From assembly GCF_003597125.1 (NCBI RefSeq), contig NZ_QYYA01000003.1, forward strand, positions 126,603 to 190,602: 64,000 bases of DNA, written 5' to 3'. Below, one piece after another: positions 28,360-36,837 of the stretch (the stretch's first letter is position 1; every line of letters starts with the position of its first letter). Source of the DNA: Alcanivorax profundi. GTDB taxonomy: Bacteria; Pseudomonadota; Gammaproteobacteria; Pseudomonadales; Alcanivoracaceae. The notes under the pieces are model-generated. The model was given only the letters and a program-made list of their open reading frames with translations. It was not told where the DNA came from and searched no databases. The position numbers were made by a program, and so were the translations under genes.

Positions 28360-29836
28360 AGGTGGGGCTTTTCATTCTCAGTGCCCAGCCAGCCAGGATC
28401 AGCAGCCCGGATACCAACAGCCATGGCCATACACCGGTGGCCATGAACGGGGTTACTCCCGTTCGCGGTTGGTAGTGGCTGTAGAGCACATCGCGGGTGA
28501 ACTGGGGCAGCTCATCCACGACCTTGCCGTGATGGTCAATCACCGCGGTGACTCCGTTGTTGGTGCCGCGTAACAGCCAGCGGCCGGTCTCCAGTGCGCG
28601 CATGCGAGCCATCTGAAAATGCTGGAGGGGGCCGGCAGAGGTGCCGAACCAGGCGTCGTTGCTGATGGTGATCAGCGCATCGGCGCCATGACTGCGCTGC
28701 GCCACCAGTTCAGGGTAGAGAATTTCATAGCAGATAAACGGGGCGATGGTGTGGCCCAAGGCGCTTAGATTGGGCTGCTCCGGGCTGCCTGCGGTAAAGC
28801 CCGACATGGGTAAATCGAAGAACGGGATCAGGCCACGAATCAGCGACTGCATAGGGACATATTCGCCAAAGGGCACCAGTTTTTGTTTGTGGTAGACCCG
28901 TTCCTGACCCGCGTCATCTGTGAGCGGGATGGAGGCAATGCTGTTGTGGTAGGTCACTCCGGTATCCCCCAGCGTGCGCCAGGGAATCCCGGTGATAAAA
29001 CCACTGTTTCGGTCGGCCAGCAGCTGTCCTTCCTGTTCCACGAAGTCAGTAAGGGTTTGGTAGAACTCGGTGAGTGCAGATTCCGGCCAGATCACCAGAT
29101 GTCCCGCCGGGATGCCAGCAGTGAGATCCTGGTAGATCTCGCGGGTGCGCTCGCGCATGGAGAGCTGCCATTTCAGATCCTGCGGGATATTGCCTTGTAC
29201 CAGTGCCACTTTTTGGTTGGGACCGGCGGGCCGGGTAAACGACAGCGCATGGGAAACGGTTGTCAGCACCAGAATAACCAGGATGGAAGCGGTCGCCGTC
29301 CATCGTGGTCGCCCGGCCTGTGCGCATTCCGCTGTGGCGGCACTCAGCAGGACCGCGCTTAGCGTCAGTAACCAGACCCCGCCCAAAGGCGCCAGTGGGG
29401 AAAAGGGAGTGTCGATCAGGGCATAGCCGGCATAGAGCCAGGGAAAGCCGGTCAGGAACCAGCCACGGAACCAGTCGATCAGCAGCCAGCAGCCAGCAAA
29501 CGCCAGTGCGGAGCGTCCCAGACGCCAGCTGGCGTAGAAGGCCAGACTATTGAAGAGTGCCAGGAAGGCGGCGAAGACAGCGGTAAAGGGGATTGCCATC
29601 CACAGGGGCATGTAGCCGTAGTCGTGCATGGAGACATGCACCCAGCTTACTCCGAAACCGAACAGGCCCAGTCCGTAGAGCCATCCACGCAGCATGGCTT
29701 CACGGGCGCTGGGGGCGTGACGCAGGCTCCAGAAGCTGGCCCCGATGCTGACCAGCAGCAGCGGCCAGAGGTCGTAGGGCGCAAAGGCAAGCGGAAATAG
29801 CAGGCCGGCAATCAGGGCCAGCAGACGGTCACGCAT
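28358..29836 (-). CDS. lnt: Apolipoprotein N-acyltransferase
   Basis: Inner-membrane enzyme that adds the third acyl chain to lipoproteins. Several N-terminal transmembrane helices precede a nitrilase-like domain with its catalytic Glu-Lys-Cys triad (WPESALTEF, KLVPFGEYVP, CYEILYPE). I chose the ATG at 29836 (MRDRLLALI), which has AAGGA at good spacing; the frame is open further. lnt usually follows corC directly, but here three accessory genes lie between. Confidence 0.95.
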   Translation of the reverse strand: MRDRLLALIAGLLFPLAFAPYDLWPLLLVSIGASFWSLRHAPSAREAMLRGWLYGLGLFGFGVSWVHVSMHDYGYMPLWMAIPFTAVFAAFLALFNSLAFYASWRLGRSALAFAGCWLLIDWFRGWFLTGFPWLYAGYALIDTPFSPLAPLGGVWLLTLSAVLLSAATAECAQAGRPRWTATASILVILVLTTVSHALSFTRPAGPNQKVALVQGNIPQDLKWQLSMRERTREIYQDLTAGIPAGHLVIWPESALTEFYQTLTDFVEQEGQLLADRNSGFITGIPWRTLGDTGVTYHNSIASIPLTDDAGQERVYHKQKLVPFGEYVPMQSLIRGLIPFFDLPMSGFTAGSPEQPNLSALGHTIAPFICYEILYPELVAQRSHGADALITISNDAWFGTSAGPLQHFQMARMRALETGRWLLRGTNNGVTAVIDHHGKVVDELPQFTRDVLYSHYQPRTGVTPFMATGVWPWLLVSGLLILAGWALRMKSPT

Positions 29837-29994
29837 GGGTATCCTTGTTTTATAGCCGCCTGGCGGCCAACGGTAGAGTCTGTGCAATGGATTGAATAAA
29901 GTAGCGGACATAATAACGTTCAACCGCCGGGGGGCAGTTGAACTTTCAACTGGCCCAGGCCTGAAAGGGCTGTGGCGGCTTTGGGGGCATCATA

Positions 29995-31377
29995 GTGAAT
30001 CAGCCATGCAAGTACCATCCGGCCACGGAGGCGCTCTGGTTTTGTCGTCATGATGGTCTGTTTCTATGTCAGCAGTGTGTGGATGGCCGGGAAGACAATC
30101 TGGTAGAAGCCCGCTGCCTTCTGTGTAACCAGGATGTGGAGGCCACCGGGCAGTCGGGCGGTGGCCCGCTCTGGCAACAACTGGAGCGTTGCCTGCGGTT
30201 GCCCTTCACTCCAGTGCTGTTGCCTGTGTTGCTGGTCTGGGGGCTGGTGGCCGCCTTGATTCCGCCGGTGCCTGAGCTGCTCGCCTTGACCTTGCTGGGC
30301 GGCGTGCCGGCATTCGGGTTCGGGCAGGCGATCATGGCTGCCCGGACCCATCCGCGCCGTGGGCGGGCGGTGGTGGCTGTCCCTGGCTGGGACGCGTTGT
30401 CCTCAGGGCTGGGTTGGAAAGGGGCCTTGTTGCAAGCGGCCCCGGCGTTGTTGGTCCTGCTGTTGGCCGGGGCACTGATGCTGTTTTTCTCTGTCCCGGT
30501 GGGGTTGGTGGTTGGGGCTCTGTTGTTGTTGCTGGTGCCAGCCTTGTGGTTGGCGATCCAGGTGCAGGGGGCTGAGCCAGGCTCTTATGCGGCGGCGCCC
30601 ACCTATCTGGTGAGTGTGCCCCGTGACTACGCCGTGGCAGCGGGGCTGGCCTCTGTCGGCGGGCTGCTGGTGGGGGCTGTGTTACTGGTGGCGGTAGACG
30701 TTATGCCAAGCCCGCTTGTACAGAGCCTGGGCGGTGTGCTCGCGGCTGTCTGGTGGTTATCGTTGGCGGCCCTGTGCGGCGAAATGCTGGGCCGCCATGG
30801 GCGGTTGTGGGGCATCAATACCGGGAGCGCGAGAGTGACCACCCCACTGGCCGCTCGACGCCAAAACGTACAGCTATGCGCGGGGCGTTACGACAAGGTA
30901 TTGCTCAGCACTGCCAAGATCGTGAAAACCAAAAAGGCCACCGTGGCCGACTGGCAGCGTCTGGATCGGTTGTTGCAGGTGCTGGGGCGTGAGGATGAGC
31001 GTCGGGCCAATGCCGAGCCCTATCTGGATGCGCTGGTGAGCGCGGAGAACTGGTCCGCTGCCCGGCAACTGATCGCCGAACAGCAGCAACGTCAGCCGCA
31101 GTGGTTGCCGGGCGATCCTGGCTTGCGATGGGTGTTGGCGCGGGGGCTGTATGACCTTGATCCCAAACTGGTGGTCAACCTGCTCAAGGAAATGCACGAG
31201 CGCCACCCGGAGTTTTCCGAGTTGGGGAATGCCTACTTACTATTGGCCCGGACGCTGGCCGAAAAGTTCGGGCTCGCTGGCAAGGCGGAGCAGTACCTGC
31301 GCTTCGTGGAAAGCCACTGCCGCGACGCCCGGTTGCGGCAGCAGGTGGCGGAGTACAGAGCGGCCTGGGGGGCGTAG
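29995..31377 (+). CDS. B-box zinc-finger membrane protein with helical C-terminal domain
   Basis: A 460-residue protein of unknown function, starting at a GTG with GGGGG upstream. The N-terminus has a B-box-like zinc site: Cys5, His8, Cys17, His19, Cys25, Cys28, then Cys41 and Cys44. About six hydrophobic segments follow (about 70-270), rich in Leu, Val and Gly. The soluble C-terminal region (about 300-455) consists of amphipathic helices resembling TPR-like repeats. B-box-type fingers with membrane domains occur in scattered bacteria. The gene is divergent from lnt and convergent with an unknown lipoprotein gene. Confidence 0.7.
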   Translation: MNQPCKYHPATEALWFCRHDGLFLCQQCVDGREDNLVEARCLLCNQDVEATGQSGGGPLWQQLERCLRLPFTPVLLPVLLVWGLVAALIPPVPELLALTLLGGVPAFGFGQAIMAARTHPRRGRAVVAVPGWDALSSGLGWKGALLQAAPALLVLLLAGALMLFFSVPVGLVVGALLLLLVPALWLAIQVQGAEPGSYAAAPTYLVSVPRDYAVAAGLASVGGLLVGAVLLVAVDVMPSPLVQSLGGVLAAVWWLSLAALCGEMLGRHGRLWGINTGSARVTTPLAARRQNVQLCAGRYDKVLLSTAKIVKTKKATVADWQRLDRLLQVLGREDERRANAEPYLDALVSAENWSAARQLIAEQQQRQPQWLPGDPGLRWVLARGLYDLDPKLVVNLLKEMHERHPEFSELGNAYLLLARTLAEKFGLAGKAEQYLRFVESHCRDARLRQQVAEYRAAWGA

Positions 31378-31396
31378 CGATGTGGGCCCCTATGAT

Positions 31397-32821
31397 TCAC
31401 TGTGTTGTCGGGTGGTTGTCCCGATAACGTTGTTGTAGCTGTGAAATCAGGCTTTCCATGGAGGTTGCCGAGACGCTGGTGGGTTTGCCGTTCAGGGTGG
31501 CCGATACCGGTATGGAGACTCCGGCTGCCGCCACGGCGGTTTCCTTGTAACCACTGAGCAGGTATAGGTTGGCTTTGCTGGAGGCCAGTTCGTCTGCACT
31601 CACGTTGGCCGCGTTGAGCAGTTTCAGCGGGTCGGTAATAAAGGCGGTTTTTGCGATTTTCAGGCCGGTCAGCAGATTGGCGTTACGCAGGATTTTTGCC
31701 TCTTCCATAATCTTGGCCTGATTGACGGGAAAGTCATCGGTGGCCAGATACAGATCAAAGTGGACCTGGCTTTTGGCCACGGCAAAGTCGGCCAGTGCCA
31801 GGCGGAATGATTCGATATCGGCGAGGGCCTGATCATCACCCGGAGCGAGTGAGTGCTGTTGCCAGCGTTGCGCCAGGGGTGGATCGAAGCCTGCGATAAA
31901 CTGGCCATACCGTGCTGCACCAATGAGGCTGCCTGAAGACGGTAGCTCAGAGAGCAAACGCTGACTGTCCAGTGCGAAGACTTTCAGATAATCCGCAGCG
32001 GGGAAGCGCTCGTCGAAGTTATCCATCTTGAGAATGAAGTAGGGATACTGCTGTGGTACCACGGTGCTGTAATGGGTTTTGCTGTCTTGCGACCAGTGCT
32101 GGCTTCGGTTGAGCAAGGAGAACACATCGGCACTCACACCGTCGCAATCGAGAGTGTCTGCCTGAACGGACTGGGTGCCATTCATCAGCCGTGTTGTGGC
32201 CGCATAGAGGCCATTACTGTCAGCCAAAGTGGCCTGGTCCATGCGCAGGCTAACGATGGGGGCGATGCCCTTGCCGTAGGTGGCGGGTAAACCGGACCAG
32301 GTGCCGGGATGAAAATACGGATCCACGTAACTGAGGAAGTTCATGCAGATGTCTGCGGGCAGCCCGGGGTAGGGACGTTCCTGGCTGAGTTTGCCGTTGC
32401 TATCCAGCGTCAGTACCGTGGGCTCCAGAACGATGTGCGCATTGTCGCCAAGCTGGTCCTGCATTGCCTGATACAGGTACAGCGCATAAAAACTGGTTTT
32501 TTCCAGACTCTGTTGTAAGGCCTTGGGGTTGACGTCCAGTTGGCGTTTGAATTTGGCCACCATTTTTTGTTCTTTCTGATCCGCCATCCTGGCCATGTAG
32601 GGCGTATGGTCGGCATACAGGGTGGCGATAGCGTCGCGGTGTTGCGGTTCGATCCCTGCGGGATAACGAATGCTGATGACCGGGAGGGGCGTGGTTGTCT
32701 CACTGAGGGTGGGAGCAGGTTGATAGTAGCGGTCAGGTAGATTATTGCGGGGAATGTCGGCGCTGTTACACCCGCTGATACCTGCTACCAGCAGGCCGAA
32801 GGCTGTGATTCTTTTCAACAT
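31397..32821 (-). CDS. Large lipoprotein of unknown function
   Basis: A 474-residue lipoprotein: signal peptide with lipobox AGISGC near residue 18. No domain recognised. Visible features are RYPAGIEPQHRDAI, a central region with CDGVSADVFSLL and a helical C-terminal part. It lies 16 bases after the rhomboid-like gene and is probably co-transcribed with it. Envelope location is predicted; function is unknown. Confidence 0.7.
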   Translation of the reverse strand: MLKRITAFGLLVAGISGCNSADIPRNNLPDRYYQPAPTLSETTTPLPVISIRYPAGIEPQHRDAIATLYADHTPYMARMADQKEQKMVAKFKRQLDVNPKALQQSLEKTSFYALYLYQAMQDQLGDNAHIVLEPTVLTLDSNGKLSQERPYPGLPADICMNFLSYVDPYFHPGTWSGLPATYGKGIAPIVSLRMDQATLADSNGLYAATTRLMNGTQSVQADTLDCDGVSADVFSLLNRSQHWSQDSKTHYSTVVPQQYPYFILKMDNFDERFPAADYLKVFALDSQRLLSELPSSGSLIGAARYGQFIAGFDPPLAQRWQQHSLAPGDDQALADIESFRLALADFAVAKSQVHFDLYLATDDFPVNQAKIMEEAKILRNANLLTGLKIAKTAFITDPLKLLNAANVSADELASSKANLYLLSGYKETAVAAAGVSIPVSATLNGKPTSVSATSMESLISQLQQRYRDNHPTTQ

Positions 32822-32837
32822 GGGTATTCCTTTATCG

Positions 32838-34220
32838 TCAGCGGGTCAGCGCCTTGGCACGGTGGGAGAGTCCTTCCTTTTCCAGCGCCTGGCGCAGGGT
32901 TCTGACTGCGCTCTTGCGGGACTCATGATCATCCAGTTGCTCCACCAGCGCTTCTGCCTGCTGGAACTCTGCGGCCCGGGTCAGGGTTTTGACCAGCTGC
33001 CAGCCTGCCTGGGTCTCGATGGGTGTGTGACTGCGTTGGCGGAACTGTTTCCAGCATTGGCTGACCTGGGTTGCCTGTCCGGGGGCATCAGCGGGGTGGC
33101 TGAACAGGGTGTTGGCCAGGTGCTGCCAGGCAAGTTCCTCTTGAGCCAGTTGCAGTGCGGTGAATTGCCCGGTGAGCGCATCAAACTGCTGCGGCTCGCT
33201 CTCCAGAATGTTTCCGAACGCGTTGGCGGCTGCCTCGCCGTCAAGCCGGGCGAGGGCTTCCCACCCCCGGGTTAATTCCTGTTGTTGTGTCGGGGTGAGC
33301 ACCGGCGTCACCTCGGTGCTGGAGGCCCCAAAGGATTCGCGAGGCAGCAGTATCTGAACCAGCAGTGCACCGCCAGCCAGCGCGAGAATACCCGCGCACA
33401 GGGTAGGAAGCAGAGGGTCGGCTTGCAGGGAAAGAGCGCCTAGCAGGGCGGCCGGGAGGGCCCACAATGTGACGGCGGGCAGTGTCAATTGTTTGCCGTT
33501 GTCACCGGGCAACGTGAGCGACAAGGCGGCTTTCTGGCTGGCGATGGCTGCGCCGAATAACCCCAGCAGGGCGGGAGCAGCACCATGCAACGGCAGTTGG
33601 CCAGGTTGTGCCAGTAGCAGATAGCCGCCACCGGCAAGCAGGCAGCCGGCAATCCAGACCAGCAAGGTTTTGCCATGACCGATGCGCTGTTCCAGCGGGG
33701 CGGCCAGAGGCACCAGTAGTGCCAGTGCCAGCAGCGTCAACCAGAGCGGGGCGCCGGTGAGCGGAGCGGTGAAAAAGTGGGCCGGTCGCGGGGCCTGATC
33801 GGTCAGCCCCCAGCGATACAGGGGGCTGCTGGCCAGTTGTGCGGGGACTTGCGATCGCAAGGTTTTCCACTGCTCTCTTTGCGAGGCAGTCCAGAAATCC
33901 CGGGCGCGGGCATCACTATCGGCAACAAAATCGTGAGCAAAAAGGGCAGCCGCGTAGGCGTGGCGGTCACTCTGGCTGAGCTGTTGTTCCAGTCGGCGGG
34001 CTTGCTCGCCCTGGCCGTTGAAGCGTAGCCAGGAAAGATAGTTGTCCCACTCCAGCTGTTGCAGTCCGCTTTGCGCGTACCACTCCAGCGCGGGCTGTTT
34101 GCCTTGCCCGCTATTGAACAGGGCGCCCGCCAGCAGACAGAGCGCCAGTGTCAGGATGACCCAGGGCAAACGCTGCCAGAGGGTGGTGTCAGCTTTCGGC
34201 CTCGCTGGCGATGTTGTCAT
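32838..34220 (-). CDS. Rhomboid-like membrane protein lacking catalytic residues
   Basis: A 460-residue membrane protein. Residues about 150-230 follow the rhomboid pattern: a helix where HxxxN should be (LWLTLLALALL), then PLEQRIGHGKTLL (175-187) like the rhomboid LExxxG loop, then HGAAPALLGLFGAAI where active enzymes have GxSGxxxG. The catalytic serine position is Ala215 followed by Pro, and no histidine appears in the later helix. This looks like a rhomboid pseudoprotease. N-terminal (about 20-140) and C-terminal (about 300-460, TPR-like helices) parts lie outside the membrane core. The ATG has GGGGGAA upstream and overlaps corC by 32 bases. Confidence 0.65.
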   Translation of the reverse strand: MTTSPARPKADTTLWQRLPWVILTLALCLLAGALFNSGQGKQPALEWYAQSGLQQLEWDNYLSWLRFNGQGEQARRLEQQLSQSDRHAYAAALFAHDFVADSDARARDFWTASQREQWKTLRSQVPAQLASSPLYRWGLTDQAPRPAHFFTAPLTGAPLWLTLLALALLVPLAAPLEQRIGHGKTLLVWIAGCLLAGGGYLLLAQPGQLPLHGAAPALLGLFGAAIASQKAALSLTLPGDNGKQLTLPAVTLWALPAALLGALSLQADPLLPTLCAGILALAGGALLVQILLPRESFGASSTEVTPVLTPTQQQELTRGWEALARLDGEAAANAFGNILESEPQQFDALTGQFTALQLAQEELAWQHLANTLFSHPADAPGQATQVSQCWKQFRQRSHTPIETQAGWQLVKTLTRAAEFQQAEALVEQLDDHESRKSAVRTLRQALEKEGLSHRAKALTR

Positions 34221-35073
34221 CCTGTTGTTCCCCCGGCGGAGTGACCCGCAATAATCTTATTGTTCTGCCGTCGGCGCTGAGTACGGTGAACTGATAGCCG
34301 TTCAGCTCGACACTTTCATCCCGCCCCGGCAGGCGCCCGAACTTCTGCATCACCAGTCCCCCGATGGTGTCGAACTCTTCATCGCTGAACTCGCAGTTGA
34401 AGTGTTCGTTGAAGTCGTCGATGGGCGTCAGCGCCTTGACGGTATATTCCTCGTTATCCAGATCCTTGATCAGATAATCGTCTTCTTCGATATCGTGCTC
34501 GTCTTCGATTTCGCCGACGATTTGTTCCAATACATCCTCGATGGTGACCAGCCCGGCCACGCCACCGTACTCATTGACGACGATGGCCATGTGATTGCGG
34601 CTGATACGGAATTCCCGCAGCAGGGAATCCAGTCGCTTGGACTCGGGTACTACCATAGCCGAGCGGATGTGATCCTTGATGGCAAAACGGTCCATACGGG
34701 CCGGTTCCAGGATCAACGGTAACAAATCCTTGGCCAGCAGAATGCCAATCACTTCGTCCGGATCATCGCCCAGTACCGGGAAGCGGGAATGGGCGCAGTC
34801 GATGATCGTTGGCAAAAAGTCCCGAGGGTCGGAGCTGGCCTTGATACTGACCATCTGGGAGCGGGGGATCATGATTTCCCGCACCTGCATGTCGGCCACA
34901 CAAATAGCCCCTTCTATGATGCCGAGGGTGTCCCCGTCGATAACGTCGCTGTCGCGCATGGAGCGCATCAGATCCAGTAATTCGCTCCGGTCTCCTGGAG
35001 TGGAAGAGAAAAACTGGCCGACACGCTCCAGCCAACTTCGGCCGGTACCGTTATCCGAGTAATCGTCTGACAT
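34189..35073 (-). CDS. corC: CorC/YbeX family CBS-domain protein
   Basis: A 294-residue soluble member of the HlyC/CorC family: two CBS domains (about 70-190, MIPRSQMVSIKA and VVNEYGGVAGLVTIEDVLEQIVGEIEDEHD) followed by the CorC_HlyC domain (about 205-285). It is linked to magnesium/cobalt homeostasis and ribosome function. The TGATG junction with ybeY indicates translational coupling. Confidence 0.95.
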   Translation of the reverse strand: MSDDYSDNGTGRSWLERVGQFFSSTPGDRSELLDLMRSMRDSDVIDGDTLGIIEGAICVADMQVREIMIPRSQMVSIKASSDPRDFLPTIIDCAHSRFPVLGDDPDEVIGILLAKDLLPLILEPARMDRFAIKDHIRSAMVVPESKRLDSLLREFRISRNHMAIVVNEYGGVAGLVTIEDVLEQIVGEIEDEHDIEEDDYLIKDLDNEEYTVKALTPIDDFNEHFNCEFSDEEFDTIGGLVMQKFGRLPGRDESVELNGYQFTVLSADGRTIRLLRVTPPGEQQDDNIASEAES

Positions 35074-35579
35074 CAGGGGGTTTGCTCCGTGTTATGGTCG
35101 GGCCCGGCGTAGGGATCGGAATAGCCCAGTTCGCCAAGCGCTTGAACTTCCAGGTTTTCCATGACGACAGCATCATCGTCATCAATGTGGTCATAGCCCA
35201 GCAGGTGCAGAACACCATGGGTGACCATGTGAGCCCAGTGGGCATCCAGGGTTTTGCCCTGCTCGTCGGCCTCACGGCGAACCACGGCATCACAAATGAT
35301 GATGTCGCCAAGCAGAGGGTCAATGGCATCCTGTGGTAATCCTTCCGGCATTTCAAACGGGAAGGAGAGCACATTGGTGGGCTTGTCCTTGTCGCGGTAG
35401 TCGCGATTCAGCTCGCGAATTTCACTCTCATCGACAATCCGCAAGGTAATATCGCCAACCACACCGCCTGCGGCGCGGCTGGCATTGCGCACCCATTCGC
35501 ACAGGTGGTTTTCGTCGGGGGCATCCGGAGCGTCGGTGGCCCACTGGATCTCAACGGTCGGGGTCGGTATCCCGTTCAT
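35073..35579 (-). CDS. ybeY: Endoribonuclease YbeY
   Basis: Metal-dependent RNase needed for 16S rRNA 3' end maturation and ribosome quality control. The zinc motif H-x3-H-x5-H is present in [11 protein letters not shown]. Length 168 residues. It overlaps ybeZ by 29 bases and corC by one, in the conserved ybeZ-ybeY-corC order. Confidence 0.96.
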   Translation of the reverse strand: MNGIPTPTVEIQWATDAPDAPDENHLCEWVRNASRAAGGVVGDITLRIVDESEIRELNRDYRDKDKPTNVLSFPFEMPEGLPQDAIDPLLGDIIICDAVVRREADEQGKTLDAHWAHMVTHGVLHLLGYDHIDDDDAVVMENLEVQALGELGYSDPYAGPDHNTEQTP

Positions 35580-36540
35580 GACGGTCGTAGGCCTCTACAA
35601 TGCGTTGAACCAGCGGATGGCGAACCACATCCTTGCTGTCGAATCGGGTGATGCCGATACCTTTCACCTCTTCCAGGACTTCCAGGGTATTGATCAGCCC
35701 GGAGCGTTGATGGCGGGGCAGGTCAATCTGGGTAACGTCACCGGTGATCACGGCACGGGTGCCGAAACCAATGCGGGTGAGAAACATCTTCATCTGTTCC
35801 GGGGTGGTGTTCTGGGCTTCGTCCAGAATCACAAAGCTGTTGTTCAGGGTGCGGCCGCGCATGTAGGCCAGCGGAGCGACCTCGATCACCATGCGCTCCA
35901 TCAGCTTGGCCACTTTTTCGAAGCCCAGCATTTCATAAAGGGCGTCGTAAAGGGGACGCAGGTAGGGATCGATTTTTTCGGCCAGGTCGCCGGGCAGGAA
36001 ACCCAGCTTTTCGCCCGCTTCCACCGCCGGGCGCACCAGCAGAATACGCTGGACTTCGGCTCTTTCCAGGGCGTCGACGGCACAGGCTACGGCCAGCCAG
36101 GTCTTGCCGGTGCCGGCCGGGCCAATGCCGAAGTTGATGTCGTGCTGGCGAACCTTCTTGACGTATTCGCGCTGGTGTTCGCCGCGGGGTTTGATACGCA
36201 CCCGACGGGTACGAATTACCACCTCGTCGGTGGGAAAGGCGACGGTGTTGTCGGCCTTGTCAGCCACGTTGGATTGCTGCAGGTGCAAATGCACCATTTC
36301 CGGGGTCAGCTCGGTGCCGTCACGGGTCTGGTCGTACAGCTCGTTGAGGATGGCCCGGGCTGCTTCCACCAGATCCGGCTCGCCGGCCAGATGAAACTGG
36401 TTGCCGCGGTTATGAATATCCACGTGCAGGCGGTTGGCAATCTGCTTGATGTGCTCGTCCAAATGGCCGCAGAGACTGGCCAGGCGACGGGAATCGTTCG
36501 GTTCGAGGCTGATGTGCTGTGAAGCGAGTGGTGTGTCCAA
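35551..36540 (-). CDS. ybeZ: PhoH family ATPase YbeZ
   Basis: PhoH-like P-loop ATPase that partners YbeY. Walker A is GPAGTGKT, Walker B is VILDEAQN, and the N-terminal region ([25 protein letters not shown]) matches the E. coli YbeZ start. The frame is open to 36696; by alignment I place the start at a TTG (36540), although it lacks a clear ribosome-binding site. miaB normally precedes ybeZ directly, but here a three-gene rightward cassette separates them. Confidence 0.93.
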   Translation of the reverse strand: MDTPLASQHISLEPNDSRRLASLCGHLDEHIKQIANRLHVDIHNRGNQFHLAGEPDLVEAARAILNELYDQTRDGTELTPEMVHLHLQQSNVADKADNTVAFPTDEVVIRTRRVRIKPRGEHQREYVKKVRQHDINFGIGPAGTGKTWLAVACAVDALERAEVQRILLVRPAVEAGEKLGFLPGDLAEKIDPYLRPLYDALYEMLGFEKVAKLMERMVIEVAPLAYMRGRTLNNSFVILDEAQNTTPEQMKMFLTRIGFGTRAVITGDVTQIDLPRHQRSGLINTLEVLEEVKGIGITRFDSKDVVRHPLVQRIVEAYDRHERDTDPDR

Positions 36541-36774
36541 GATGGAAAAGGTGGCCCTTCGGGCTGTTGCGGTGGCTTCCAGAATACCCCGAAGCCAGGC
36601 TGCGGGGAAGCGAAATTCGCGGTGCAGGCTAGCGCGTGTATTGACCGTCAGCAAGCCCGCCGGGGGGAATCTCGAACAACCGGCAGGAGGCTCCAAGACG
36701 CAGGGCTTTACCGTAAGCCATCAAAGCCTTACTCAATGTTACATCCGTTGGCGTTGTCTGCGGGTATCAGCAGC

Positions 36775-36810
36775 AGGACCTCGGGTCCTCACCAACCGGC
36801 TGTGGGCCGG
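36775..36810 (+). promoter_or_regulatory. Two tandem hairpins in the leader of the propeller lipoprotein gene
   Basis: AGGACC-TCG-GGTCCT (36775-36789) and CCGGC-TGTGG-GCCGG (36796-36810) are consecutive perfect stems, ending about 15 bases before the AAGGAG of the gene at 36838. No U-run follows either, so they look like leader structures more than a terminator. Confidence 0.4.
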
Positions 36811-36837
36811 AATTGATATCCATCAAGGAGACAACGC

